Below the pieces are notes generated by a model that was given only the letters and a program-made list of their open reading frames with translations, was not told the origin of the DNA and did not search any database. Positions 6,459 to 14,832 of a stretch of DNA of 15,622 nucleotides are shown here, in pieces; positions within the stretch are counted from its first letter, which is position 1, and every line of letters begins with the position of its first letter. This stretch comes from Acidobacteriota bacterium (lineage in GTDB: Bacteria > Acidobacteriota > Terriglobia > Terriglobales > Acidobacteriaceae). The position numbers and the translations under genes were made by a program. The stretch is taken from the NCBI GenBank assembly GCA_021841795.1, contig JAKCDN010000019.1, forward strand, positions 1-15,622, read 5' to 3'.

Positions 6459-6731
6459 CTATTGCGCGGGGGGCACGTACTCAGAGGGCAGAGCGGAACC
6501 GGCGCCGAAGAAGAACTCCTCCATCTGCTCGACGAGGAACTGCTGGGCCTGGGGCAGCCAGGGCTGGAGGCGGTACTCGTTGAGCAGCATCTTCTGACGG
6601 TCAACCCACTCGGCCCATGCCGCCTTGGAGACGTTCTTGAAGATCTTCTGACCGAATTCGGAGTCGAAGGGCGGCTCGTCGAGGCCCTCCATCTCCTTTT
6701 TAAAACGAACGCAAAAAACCATGTGCGCCAT
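6459..6731 (-). CDS. Probable Fe(2+)-trafficking protein (YggX family)
   Basis: The 90-residue protein matches the YggX family in length and layout. MAHMVFCVRFKKEMEGLDEP keeps the conserved cysteine near the N-terminus (C7). FGQKIFKNVSKAAWAEW (26-42), then QKMLLNEYRL (46-55) and the FLVEQMEEFFFG (65-76) helix follow the family pattern. YggX is a small cytoplasmic protein linked to iron handling and protection of Fe-S clusters from oxidation. ATG 6731 is chosen because it gives the family N-terminus and has GGGAG 10 bases upstream; the frame remains open to 6803. It lies 72 bases after RNase R on the same strand and may be transcribed with it. Confidence 0.88.
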   Translation of the reverse strand: MAHMVFCVRFKKEMEGLDEPPFDSEFGQKIFKNVSKAAWAEWVDRQKMLLNEYRLQPWLPQAQQFLVEQMEEFFFGAGSALPSEYVPPAQ

Positions 6732-6803
6732 GCGATGAATGCTCCCATAAATATTGTAAGGGGTGGGGCAAACGGAGGCGGGATCGCCGGCAGGAAAGCG
6801 CAT

Positions 6804-9428
6804 TTACCGGCGGCCGCGATGCCTGGGCGGCCCGGATTTGCGGCGGACGGCGGCTTTTCTGGCGCGTTTTACGGCTTTGGGCGAGGGCCGAGGCGACTTG
6901 CGGCCGGAGAGCGGGAGCTCGTCTTCAACGAGGGCGAACTGGAGCTTGCGCTCCTGGGCGAGGATGCGGTCGAGGATGACCTGGACGCGGTCACCGGCGC
7001 GGAGACGGCGGCCGGTGCGCTCACCGATGATTTCGTGGGTGTTTTCGCGCCAGGTGTAGCGGTCGCCGCGGAGGGTATCAATGGGGACAAGCCCTTCAAC
7101 GAAGAGGTCAGTGAGCTCGACGAAGAGGCCGTACTTTGCGGGGTTGAGGATGAGGGCGGGAAACTCGTCGCCGACCTTGTCCTGCATGAAGCGGACCTTC
7201 TTCCACTCGACGAGCTCGCGTTCGGCATCGGCGGCACGGCGCTCGGCGGTGCTGGACTCGTCGGCGATGGCGGCGAGCTCGGACTCGGGGATGGGGTGGG
7301 GGATCTCCCGTGACTGGCTGGGGGAGTTGCTGTCCCCGGCTGCAAAAAGCGAGGGAGCGGGGGCACCTAATATTTTTGCCTGGCCATCGTGAGGGTGGGA
7401 CCAGGGTGAGGCGAGGCGCGCGGGCGCAAGCGACCTGCGGCCGGAGACGCCGTCGCGGAGCAGCGACTTGACGATGCGGTGGACGATGAGGTCAGGATAG
7501 CGGCGGATAGGGGATGTGAAGTGCGTGTAGGTGGGCGCGGCCAGGGCAAAGTGGCCCTGGTTGGTCTCAGAGTAGCGGGCCTGGCTGAGAGAGCGCAGCA
7601 TGAGGTAACTGAGGATGCGTTCTTCCGGCTTGCCCTCAATGCGCGCGGCGAGCGTCTGGTACATGCGGGGAGTGACGGCGATGTCTTCAGGGATCTGGTG
7701 ACGGCGGGGATTGCGGCCCTGGCCGCGGGACTCACGCCGCTCGCCGCGGGTCTGGACCTGCTTGACGGGGAGTGGTCCGAGGCCAAGAGAAAAGCCGAAA
7801 CCGACGGCGAGCTCCTCAAACTGGACGACGCGCCGAGGCTCGGGCTTTTCGTGAATGCGGTAGAGGGAGGGCACGCGGAGATCTTCAAGCCAGACGGCGA
7901 CGCACTCGTTGGCGGCAAGCATGAACTCTTCAATGAGGCGGTTGGCCCAGGTGCGCTCGGCGCGGGTAATGCCGCGCATCTGGCCGTGGTCGTCAAATTC
8001 GATGACGGGCTCGGGCAGATCGAAGTCGATGGAGCCGCGCTCTTCGCGACGGCGGTTCATGAGGACGGCGAGTTTTTTCATGCGCAGGAAGCGCGCGCAC
8101 GCCTCGGGGTCGTGGACGAGTTCGCCGGGCTGATCGAGAATCGCGGTGACCGCGGTGTAGGTCATGCGGGCGGCGGAGCGAATCACGCCTTCAAGAATTT
8201 CAAAGCTCTCGATGCGGCCGTCCGGATCGAGTTGCATGATGCAACTGAGGACGAGGCGGTCTTCGTGCGGGCGGAGGCTGCAGATATCGGTGGAGAGCTC
8301 CTGGGGCAGCATGGGGATGGCGCGGTCGGGGAAGTAGACGCTGGTGCCGCGGAGGCGGGCTTCGAGGTCGAGGGCGGAGTCGGGCAGGACGTACTCGGCG
8401 ACATCGGCGATGTGGACCTGGAGCTCGTAGCCGCCGTCGGCGCGATCGGTGACGAGGACGGCGTCGTCGAAGTCGCGGGCGGTTTCGCCGTCGATGGTGA
8501 CGATGGGCAGGTTGCGGAAGTCAGCGCGGCGGGCGGCGCTATCAGGATCGAAGCGGGCGACGGCACGGGCCTCATCGAGTACGTGCTCGGGAAAGACGCG
8601 CGGCAACTGGTGTTTGCGGATCATGATCTCGACGTCGACGCCGAAGTCATCGGGAGAGCCAAGCACCTCAATCAAGCGGCCGATGGGAGGACGGGTGGGG
8701 GTGGGCCAACTGGTGATCTCAACATCGACGATGAGGCCGTCGATGTCATCCGGGGTTGCGCCGGCGGGAAGCGCGAGGCCGTTAACCGGAGTGGGCGGCG
8801 GGGTGCGGGAGCGCCGGGACCGGATTGCCTCCTGGCCGAGGACGCGATGGGGCGTGGAGGATTCGGCGGGGGGAATCTCAGCGCCGGGAGGGATGACGAT
8901 GGGCTGGGAGATGCGGTCATCGAAGGGAAGGACCACATTCTGACTGAGGCCGCGGCCGGGATTGGCGCGGCGGAAGGTTCCGACGACGGTAGGGTTGCGG
9001 CGCTCGAGAACGCGCGCGATGCGGCCGGAGCGGCGGCCATCGGATTTGGGGGCATCAAGAGCGACGAGCACCTGATCGCCCTGCATGGCGCCGGCGATTT
9101 CACCGGGAGGAATGAAAATATCGTCCATCTCGGCGGCGCGCGGGGCTGCGACGCCGCGGTTGGGACGCACGAAGCCGTATCCGTCGCGATGCAGGTCGAG
9201 GCGGCCCGCGACGAGCCGGTCGCCGGAGGTGGGTACGGTGTCGGGCAGGGTCCAGTGCTCACGATCGAGCTGAACGAGCTGACGGCGCAGGGTGAGGCGG
9301 GCAAGCTGCTCGAGAAGAAGACGGCGCTCGCGTCCGCCGCCGAGGCCCAGCTCGCGGACCAACTGTTTGTAGGCAGCCTTGCGTCCGGCCGAGGCGGCGA
9401 TGCGGGCCAGGAGTTCGCGATCGGTCAT
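6804..9428 (-). CDS. rnr: Ribonuclease R
   Basis: This 874-residue 3'-5' exoribonuclease degrades structured RNA. Order of parts: winged-helix N-terminus (about 1-65), cold-shock domains (about 75-270), RNB catalytic domain (about 300-655), S1 domain (about 752-835) and a basic tail (841-874, rich in Arg/Lys/Pro). The catalytic aspartates are in IDGETARDFDDAV (D313, D319, D321, D322), and HFTSPIRRYPDLIVHR (636-651) is the second RNB signature. Two low-complexity insertions stand out: 183-225 between the RNA-binding and RNB domains, and 661-711 between RNB and the WKKVRFM segment (see the separate repeat entry). The start is ATG 9428; its ribosome binding site is weak. The long plus-strand open frame across this gene is a GC-driven shadow. 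Confidence 0.95.
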   Translation of the reverse strand: MTDRELLARIAASAGRKAAYKQLVRELGLGGGRERRLLLEQLARLTLRRQLVQLDREHWTLPDTVPTSGDRLVAGRLDLHRDGYGFVRPNRGVAAPRAAEMDDIFIPPGEIAGAMQGDQVLVALDAPKSDGRRSGRIARVLERRNPTVVGTFRRANPGRGLSQNVVLPFDDRISQPIVIPPGAEIPPAESSTPHRVLGQEAIRSRRSRTPPPTPVNGLALPAGATPDDIDGLIVDVEITSWPTPTRPPIGRLIEVLGSPDDFGVDVEIMIRKHQLPRVFPEHVLDEARAVARFDPDSAARRADFRNLPIVTIDGETARDFDDAVLVTDRADGGYELQVHIADVAEYVLPDSALDLEARLRGTSVYFPDRAIPMLPQELSTDICSLRPHEDRLVLSCIMQLDPDGRIESFEILEGVIRSAARMTYTAVTAILDQPGELVHDPEACARFLRMKKLAVLMNRRREERGSIDFDLPEPVIEFDDHGQMRGITRAERTWANRLIEEFMLAANECVAVWLEDLRVPSLYRIHEKPEPRRVVQFEELAVGFGFSLGLGPLPVKQVQTRGERRESRGQGRNPRRHQIPEDIAVTPRMYQTLAARIEGKPEERILSYLMLRSLSQARYSETNQGHFALAAPTYTHFTSPIRRYPDLIVHRIVKSLLRDGVSGRRSLAPARLASPWSHPHDGQAKILGAPAPSLFAAGDSNSPSQSREIPHPIPESELAAIADESSTAERRAADAERELVEWKKVRFMQDKVGDEFPALILNPAKYGLFVELTDLFVEGLVPIDTLRGDRYTWRENTHEIIGERTGRRLRAGDRVQVILDRILAQERKLQFALVEDELPLSGRKSPRPSPKAVKRARKAAVRRKSGPPRHRGRR
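7293..7448 (-). repeat. In-frame inserted segment in rnr (possible protein-coding repeat)
   Basis: The segment encodes residues 661-712 of RNase R, between the end of the RNB domain (HRIVKSLLRDG) and the conserved stretch beginning PESELAAIADESSTAERRA. Other RNase R proteins have only a short loop at this place. The insert reads SHPHDGQAKILGAPAPSLF and is rich in Ser, Pro and Ala. Its DNA includes an AT-rich core (around 7368-7377) unlike the rest of the gene, and a hairpin-capable GGGGA...TCCCC (plus 7321-7338). It resembles dispersed repeats that enter genes in frame, but a second copy is not present in the window. Confidence 0.4.
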
Positions 9429-9954
9429 ACGCTCAGATTAGCGCCGAAGGCTCAGGATGCGGATGGAGATTGCCTGCGGACAGGCGGCAAAAACGACAGA
9501 GCGCGGAGAAGCGGAGGGTAAAAGTGGTTCCGTTGCAGGCGGGGCAGACGAGATGCCGCTGGAGCAAGGGCCTTGCCTGCGATCTTTTGCGCACGATGAG
9601 GAGAGCGGGAGCGCAGGGGGGAGCCATGGTGGCGGAGCGGGATGCGCGCAGGCGGTCGAGGGCGGAAGCCGGCGATGCGCAGGAGCGCACGGACCGGGAG
9701 AGACGGCAGCCGCCCAGGCAACCGAATAGACAACAGATATGCGCCGGATGGGGCGCAGGAACGCGGGCTTTGCCGTAGAATGTGGTTGACAGAAGACCCC
9801 AGCAGAGACGAAAAGCCCCGCAGCCTGGGCTTTTCGAGAACTGAGGATTGTCGCGCAGGTTGCAGCGCGGCCAAGGAAGATTTGATTTTGGGCTTATGCC
9901 AATGGCGTTGCCTCGGCATCCCCCCGTCCTCATCGGACAGAAAAGGAACCCATC
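9429..9954. other. Intergenic region between rnr and bactofilin
   Basis: No gene is supported. The longest minus-strand frame (9433-10032) runs into bactofilin in antisense and has no ribosome binding site. The region should hold the divergent promoters of rnr and the bactofilin gene. A perfect TTGACA lies at 9786-9791, but no matching -10 box follows at the right distance. It also contains the hairpin at 9809-9836. Confidence 0.5.
9809..9836. terminator. Intrinsic terminator-like hairpin, both strands
   Basis: CGAAAAGCCC (9809-9818) and GGGCTTTTCG (9827-9836) form a perfect 10-bp stem with an 8-base loop. The AAAA/TTTT inside the outer stem gives a T-run after GGGC on the plus strand, and likewise on the minus strand. 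No gene ends here, so it would end a transcript that starts within 9429-9808, or act as an attenuator before bactofilin. Confidence 0.5.
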
Positions 9955-10485
9955 TTGAGCGCAATGTGGAAACCCAGCCAGACTGAACCAGTACGTCCTA
10001 ACATCAACCCCGAGCCGCAGGCTCCGGCACATACGACGCCGAGTATCGTTGAATCCCCCAACCGCTCCGGGAGCCCGGCGAGCGACCAGGCCCAGTCAGT
10101 GATCAGCAAGGGGTTGTTTGTCAAAGGCGAGATCTCAGGCACGGAGTCGCTGTTCATCGACGGCAAGGTGGAAGGGTCGATCAATCTTCCGGGCAACCGC
10201 GTGACCATCGGCCGCAACGGGCAGGTGGGAGCGAACGTGACGGCGCGCGAAGTGGTGGTGATGGGCAAGGTGCGCGGGAACGTGTCGGCATCGGACCGGG
10301 TGGACATTCGCGCGGAGGGCGCGTTGAGCGGCGATGTGGCGGCGGCGCGGATCAGCATCGAGGACGGCGCATTCTTCAAGGGCGGAATCGATATCCGCAA
10401 GGCCGACGGCAAGCCCGCGCAAGCGGCAGCCTCCCAGCCGGCGGCGCAACTGTCGATGGCGGCGGAGAGCTCAAAGACCAGCTAA
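9955..10485 (+). CDS. Bactofilin (polymer-forming cytoskeletal protein)
   Basis: The protein has 176 residues. The bactofilin core (DUF583) spans about 48-150 and consists of repeating short beta strands with glycine turns: GLFVKGEISGTESLFIDGKV, GSINLPGNRVTIG, GNVSASDRVDI and ARISIEDGAFFKGGIDI. This is the right-handed beta-helix that polymerises without nucleotide. A proline-rich disordered N-terminus (1-47) and an Ala/Gln/Ser tail flank it, as in most family members. Bactofilins form membrane-associated filaments for cell shape and for positioning envelope enzymes. The start codon is TTG 9955: AAAAGGA ends 7 bases before it, whereas ATG 9964 lies 16 bases away. It converges on murJ, a peptidoglycan gene. 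Confidence 0.93.
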   Translation: MSAMWKPSQTEPVRPNINPEPQAPAHTTPSIVESPNRSGSPASDQAQSVISKGLFVKGEISGTESLFIDGKVEGSINLPGNRVTIGRNGQVGANVTAREVVVMGKVRGNVSASDRVDIRAEGALSGDVAAARISIEDGAFFKGGIDIRKADGKPAQAAASQPAAQLSMAAESSKTS

Positions 10486-10510
10486 TTCCAACTGAAATTC
10501 CGTATCGGCC

Positions 10511-10543
10511 AAAAGCGCCTTTGTAGGTCAAAAAGGCGCTTTT
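10511..10543. terminator. Bidirectional intrinsic terminator between bactofilin and murJ
   Basis: AAAAGCGCCTTT (10511-10522) and AAAGGCGCTTTT (10532-10543) form a perfect 12-bp stem with a 9-base loop. The stem is T-tailed on both strands, and a further TTTT follows at 10547-10550 on the plus strand. It lies 25 bases after the bactofilin stop and 34 bases after the murJ stop on the other strand, so it can serve both convergent genes. Confidence 0.88.
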
Positions 10544-10577
10544 GCGTTTTTGCGCAGGAAGGCGGCGGGGCGGGTTT

Positions 10578-12269
10578 TCAGGCCAGTCCGAGCTTGCGCA
10601 GGGCGACGCGGGGCAGAGCGGAGCCGGATTTCTCGAGCGTCCATTTGGCGATGAGGGTCCAGGCGGCGACGCAGGCGGCGAGAATGGCCCCGTCGATCCA
10701 GGAGTGCGCGTGATGCCGCGTGGCCGCGAGCGGCAGATGGCGCACAAGCAGGTCAAGACTCCATGCCAGCATGCCCGCGACGCCGCCGGCGGCGAGAGCG
10801 GCCATGAGGCAGCGGCCCATCTCGGCGTAGTCCAGGCCGGCGAGCGAGACCATACGCCGCTGATGGAGCAACACGCCGAGCGTCGCGGCCTGGAGCACAA
10901 TGCCGAAGTCGGAGGCAAGCGCCAATCCCGCGGCGCCCCAGGCGTTGTAGCCAAGGCCGTAGAGCGGAAAGGCGACCACGAGAATCACCGTGCTGGCCAG
11001 CATGGGCAGCCAGGTGATGCCTGCGGCATAGAAGGCGCGGGCATAGATGGCCTGGGCGGACCAGGCGAAAAGAGCCAGCGTGTAGAGGGCGAAGAACAAA
11101 GCCGTCAGATTCACGTCAGCGAGCGTGAAATGGCCGCCGCCGAAGACCAGGTCGACGATGGCGTGGGAGAGCGCGATCATGAGCGAAGAGGCGAGGAAGC
11201 CCAATGCAATTACACGGGAGACGGAGTTAGCGACTCCGGTGGCGAACTCGTAGCGCTTCTGCGCCGCCCATAACTGCGCGAAGAAGGGCATGGAGGCGAC
11301 GCCCGCGGCGAGAGCCAGCATGGACATGGGCGCAGAAAAAAGCTGTTTGGCGTTTGCCAGGCGCGTGATATCGCCGGCGCCGCGCGAGGCGTAAAAGCCG
11401 GCAAAATATTGGTCGAGAAAGGGCAGGGTGAAGCCAAACATGAGCGGGAGCGTCATGTAGAGCCACATGCGAATACCCGGATGACGGAGATCGATGCTCC
11501 AGCGATAGCGTATGCCCGCGTGGGCGGCGCCCCACGCATTGATGATGAAAGAACCGAAGAAGAACCCGGCGGTAGCACCGATGGCCAGGGCAGAGATGCC
11601 CAGCCGGCGGTGCAGCATGACGCCGAAGAGAATAATCGACAGGTTGTAAAGGATCGGCGTCGCGGCCTGATAGGCGAACTGCTTGCGCACCAACAAAGGC
11701 GCTCCAAGCACGCTGCCGGCAAAGAGGAAGATCTGCGCGGGCAGCAGAATACGCGTCATGTGGGCGCAGAGAGCAACCTGATCCGGAGAGAAACCCGGAT
11801 TGGTCCAGCGCACGAAGGGCGCGGCGAGAAACATGAGCACGAGCGACGCGATGGCAAGCACGGCGACCATGAGATTGAAGACGATGAAGAGGACGCGCTC
11901 GCCTTCGCCTTCTTCGCCGCGTTCACGGTAGCGGTTGAGGATGGTAACGAATGTGATGCTGACCGCCCCGCCGACGAGGAAGTTGTTCATCAGGTCAGGC
12001 AGGCGAAATGCGGCCATGTAGGCGTCGGTATGCGGACCTGCGCCGAAGATCCAGGCAATGTATTTGCCGCGAGCCAGGCCAACAAGGGCGGAGGCCACGG
12101 AGGATGCCGCGAGCAGAACCGATGCGGAGAACGCGGAGTGCGCACGCGCGGGATGAAGCGCGCCGAGAAGACGGTCCCAGCGGGAGCGCGGGCGGGACGG
12201 ATGCTGAGTTTGATCCCCATCGGCGCGGATCGGGGGATGGGGATTCGGGTTCGGAGATGAACTGGCCAC
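10578..12269 (-). CDS. murJ: Lipid II flippase MurJ
   Basis: An integral membrane protein of the MOP superfamily that flips lipid II across the cytoplasmic membrane for peptidoglycan synthesis. From GTG 12269 it has 563 residues. The family core begins near residue 45 with SASVLLAASSVASALVGLAR, KYIAWIFGAGPHTDAYMAAF and RLPDLMNNFLVGGAVS. About 14 hydrophobic helices follow (for example VLFIVFNLMVAVLAIASLVL and MSMLALAAGVASMPFFAQLW). The aspartate of TDAY corresponds to the important Asp39 of E. coli MurJ, while the E. coli EGAFSQAF stretch is GGAVSITF here. The start is uncertain: there is no ATG before the first helix, the open frame extends to 12596, and the 40-residue hydrophilic lead is not typical. 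It is convergent with bactofilin and divergent from the EAL gene. Confidence 0.92.
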   Translation of the reverse strand: MASSSPNPNPHPPIRADGDQTQHPSRPRSRWDRLLGALHPARAHSAFSASVLLAASSVASALVGLARGKYIAWIFGAGPHTDAYMAAFRLPDLMNNFLVGGAVSITFVTILNRYRERGEEGEGERVLFIVFNLMVAVLAIASLVLMFLAAPFVRWTNPGFSPDQVALCAHMTRILLPAQIFLFAGSVLGAPLLVRKQFAYQAATPILYNLSIILFGVMLHRRLGISALAIGATAGFFFGSFIINAWGAAHAGIRYRWSIDLRHPGIRMWLYMTLPLMFGFTLPFLDQYFAGFYASRGAGDITRLANAKQLFSAPMSMLALAAGVASMPFFAQLWAAQKRYEFATGVANSVSRVIALGFLASSLMIALSHAIVDLVFGGGHFTLADVNLTALFFALYTLALFAWSAQAIYARAFYAAGITWLPMLASTVILVVAFPLYGLGYNAWGAAGLALASDFGIVLQAATLGVLLHQRRMVSLAGLDYAEMGRCLMAALAAGGVAGMLAWSLDLLVRHLPLAATRHHAHSWIDGAILAACVAAWTLIAKWTLEKSGSALPRVALRKLGLA

Positions 12270-12622
12270 TGCTGACGATTTTACCGGGAGCGCACAGCGG
12301 GACGGATCCGTTCGGGGTTCTTTGGACGGAAACGGGACAGGCCGGGAAACGCAAGTCACCGCGCGGGCGGAGCGGGTGGGGCGTAACCCCGCGGCCCATG
12401 AACTTGCGTAATCTGATGTGCCCCTGAACGCAATCCGATAGGGGGAGTACGGAACCCGCAGCGAGGGCCGGAGCCGGCGGTCGGGGGGCGGATGAGCCGC
12501 CGGGCGCCGGCGAGCGAGCCGCGTTGTAACGGCGCAGAGGGATCGATCGGCAGCCGGCAAAAGAGGCGCAGCGGCTCCGGCGGAGCCGCCGGGCAACGGT
12601 TCCGCGGGCCCTGGAGACGAGA
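12270..12622. other. Divergent intergenic region murJ / GAF-EAL
   Basis: No gene is supported. The murJ frame stays open through most of it, but the translation is Pro/Arg/Ser-rich and lacks a start with a ribosome binding site. The region must carry promoters for both divergent genes. I see no clear -35/-10 pair. A strong hairpin lies at 12571-12589. Confidence 0.45.
12571..12589 (+). promoter_or_regulatory. Hairpin in the leader of the EAL gene
   Basis: GCGGCTCC (12571-12578) and GGAGCCGC (12582-12589) pair perfectly around a 3-base loop, 33 bases before the start codon of the GAF-EAL gene. No T-run follows, so it is not a normal terminator. It may stabilise the 5' end of the mRNA or be a protein-binding palindrome. 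Confidence 0.35.
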
Positions 12623-14023
12623 ATGGCGCGGATAGAGCGTGAGAACGGCAGAGTGGAATGGAGGCAGGAGAAGGCGAGGCAGGCGGCGCTGGACGCGAGC
12701 GGAATACTGGACACGGGCCCGGAACCGATCTTTGACGCCATCACGCGGCTGGCGGCGGACTACTTCAAGGCCGACACGGTGCTGCTGGGCTTTGCGGACG
12801 CGAGCCGGGTATGGATCAAGTCCTACTGGGGCGAGCCGGTGCAGGAGCTGCCGCGGAAGGGCTCGATCTTTGAGCGCGTGCTGGCGGAGGACGGTCCGGT
12901 GGTGGTCACGAACATCAATGACGATGCGGAGCTGCGCGTGCGGCGGCTGCCGTTGCGGCGGCTGGATGCGCTCTCGTTTGCCAGCGCGCCGGTGCGCGGC
13001 GGCGATGGAAGGATTCTGGGCAACCTGACGGTTTTCTGCAGCCAGCCGCGCCGCCCCATGGCAACGACCGAGATGCACATGCTGGAGAGCCTGGCGGAGA
13101 TTGCGGCCGGACAGGTGGAGCTGCGGCGGATGCGCGCGGCGGGGAGCGGAGCGCAGGAGCGCGCGCAGGAACCTGAAACCGGAGACTGGCCGAGCAGGGC
13201 GGAGCTGCGGCAGGCGCTGGAGCGGAAGCAGTTTGTGCTGTATTACCAGCCGGAGATCGAGCTGGCGACGCGGCGGATCGTCGGCCTGGAGGCGCTGATT
13301 CGCTGGCAGCATCCGGAGCGGGGCCTGATTGCGCCGCTGGAGTTCATTCCGGCGGCGGAGGAGACGGGACTGATCCTGCCGATCGGCGATTGGGGGTTGT
13401 CGGAGGCGTGTCATCAGATCATGCAGTGGCACGCGGAGGAAGCGGGCGGGATGGTGCCGCGGGTGTGCGTGAATCTGTCGGCGCGGCAGTTCACGCGCCA
13501 GGGACTTGCGGATCATGTGGAGGCGCTGCTGCGGCAGACCGGGGTGGCGAGCGCGCAGCTTGGCCTGGAGATGACGGAGTCGAGCCTGGTTCCCGATCCC
13601 GGGACGGCGCTGGAGGTTCTGGTGAGCCTGCGCCGGCTGGGGGTGTCGCTGCTGATGGACGACTTCGGCACCGGCTACAGCTCGCTGAACCATCTGCATG
13701 CGCTGCCATTCGACGTGCTGAAGATCGACCGCTCGTTTGTGACGCGCATGACGGAAGGCGAGCAGCCGCTGCAGATTGTGCGCACCATTGTGGAGCTGGC
13801 GCGGGCGATGGGCATGGAGGTGGTGGCGGAAGGGATCGAGACCAGCGAGCAGGGGGCGATGCTGCGGCAACTGGGCTGCCGCTATGGGCAGGGCTTCCTG
13901 TACTCGCGGCCGGTGCCGGCGGAGACGGTGAGCGCGATGCTGCGGCTGCCGGGGCGGGTTTTGCCGGAGGCGGCGGATGTGCCGGGATGGGAATGGCGCG
14001 GAGCTTTCTCCAAAACGGAATGA
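12623..14023 (+). CDS. GAF-EAL cyclic-di-GMP phosphodiesterase
   Basis: The protein has 466 residues. Residues about 28-168 are a GAF-like sensor (FDAITRLAADYFKADTVLLG, then VTNINDDAELRVR and SAPVRGGDGRILGNLTVF). Residues about 190-445 are an EAL domain with the metal-binding and catalytic residues present: E223 in LEALIRW, N284 in NLSARQF, E316 in EMTES, D346-D347 in DDFGTGYSS, K367 in KIDRSF, E403 in EGIET and Q423. It should therefore hydrolyse c-di-GMP to pGpG in response to whatever the GAF domain senses. There is no GGDEF domain and no membrane segment, so it is cytoplasmic. The start is ATG 12623, with GGAG 6 bases upstream. The next gene follows after about 50 bases on the same strand. 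Confidence 0.95.
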   Translation: MARIERENGRVEWRQEKARQAALDASGILDTGPEPIFDAITRLAADYFKADTVLLGFADASRVWIKSYWGEPVQELPRKGSIFERVLAEDGPVVVTNINDDAELRVRRLPLRRLDALSFASAPVRGGDGRILGNLTVFCSQPRRPMATTEMHMLESLAEIAAGQVELRRMRAAGSGAQERAQEPETGDWPSRAELRQALERKQFVLYYQPEIELATRRIVGLEALIRWQHPERGLIAPLEFIPAAEETGLILPIGDWGLSEACHQIMQWHAEEAGGMVPRVCVNLSARQFTRQGLADHVEALLRQTGVASAQLGLEMTESSLVPDPGTALEVLVSLRRLGVSLLMDDFGTGYSSLNHLHALPFDVLKIDRSFVTRMTEGEQPLQIVRTIVELARAMGMEVVAEGIETSEQGAMLRQLGCRYGQGFLYSRPVPAETVSAMLRLPGRVLPEAADVPGWEWRGAFSKTE

Positions 14024-14074
14024 GGCGCGGCATTGGATTGAGGGATTCCGACACACGAAGTGGCGGCGCGCACT

Positions 14075-14740
14075 ATGCTGCGAATCATGCAGGAGTCCGC
14101 GGCAGGGCAAGCGTCGTCGATGTCGTCCGATTTTGCGGGATTGCTGGCGGCGTTGACGGCGTCGAAGGCGGCCGATCGACCGGACGCGCGGCCGTGGAGC
14201 GGAAGCGATCTGGATGAGGACGTGGTCAGCCTGAGCGAGGCGCGCGCTTTGCGGGCCCGGGCGCAGTATCTTGGCGGAGAAGCCGGCAGCGAGGGCGACA
14301 GATGGCATGGCGACGGGGCCGGGGGTGGTGTGGCGGCCGCGGAGGAGCTGCGCGCCGGTACGGGCGCAGGGGCAGCGCGGGACCGAGCGGGGGTTGACGC
14401 GGCGACGGGGGCGGGGCGGGCTGCTGAGGCGGATTGCGACCGGCGGACGTCAAGCATCACGATTCGCCTGAGCCAGGCGGAGTGTGCGCAGATCCACCGG
14501 CGCGCGGCGGAAGCGGGACTGACGGTTTCATCGTTTCTGCGCTCATGCGTGCTGGAGGCCGAAGCCTTGCGCGCACAGGTGAAACAGGCGCTGGCGGAGC
14601 TGAAGGCAGAAAGCGCGGGAGGGAGACAGCACGAGAGCGCGCAGGCAGGCCGGAGCGTGAGCGAGGGCATCAGGCTGCGGCGGGTGCTGGCGCGCATCGG
14701 CAGGCTTTGGGTTGGGATTGCCTCAGGCGATGCGGGGTGA
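14075..14740 (+). CDS. Protein with ribbon-helix-helix / MobC-like segment
   Basis: The family is not firmly recognised. From ATG 14075 it has 221 residues. GTG 14060 and ATG 14087 are in-frame alternatives, and none has a good ribosome binding site. The first 120 residues are low-complexity Ala/Gly/Asp-rich, with one likely helix (DEDVVSLSEARALRARAQYL). Residues about 125-165 (SSITIRLSQAECAQIHRRAA, then GLTVSSFLRSCVLE) match the strand-helix-helix of CopG-like or MobC mobilisation-type RHH proteins. A helical stretch ALRAQVKQALAELKAE follows, and the C-terminus is basic (IRLRRVLARIGRLWVG). RHH proteins bind DNA as dimers. No relaxase is nearby, so a chromosomal DNA-binding role is more likely than mobilisation. 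It may be co-transcribed with the EAL gene. Confidence 0.65.
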   Translation: MLRIMQESAAGQASSMSSDFAGLLAALTASKAADRPDARPWSGSDLDEDVVSLSEARALRARAQYLGGEAGSEGDRWHGDGAGGGVAAAEELRAGTGAGAARDRAGVDAATGAGRAAEADCDRRTSSITIRLSQAECAQIHRRAAEAGLTVSSFLRSCVLEAEALRAQVKQALAELKAESAGGRQHESAQAGRSVSEGIRLRRVLARIGRLWVGIASGDAG

Positions 14741-14832
14741 AGGAACGGGGCCGCCGGGGTGCAGTTGAAGTTTGCCCAGGGCGGGAGCAGTCAGGCTGAA
14801 TTTTGCGGAGCGCGGCCGGCCGCGATGCGCGA

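Noticed and set aside
7479..9521. 680-codon open frame on the plus strand
   Set aside because: It lies antisense to RNase R, gives a Gly/Ala/Asp-rich translation without any family motif, and is explained by high GC at the third codon position of the real gene.
9433..9627. Possible 64-residue zinc-ribbon-like peptide (CPAC, then CRFC) on the minus strand
   Set aside because: The cysteine pairs are suggestive, but the ATG has no ribosome binding site, the surrounding frame extends antisense into bactofilin, and the rest of the peptide looks noncoding.
12356..14308. 650-codon open frame on the minus strand
   Set aside because: It is antisense to the GAF-EAL gene and gives an Arg/Pro/His/Gln-rich translation. 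The EAL frame has all catalytic motifs.
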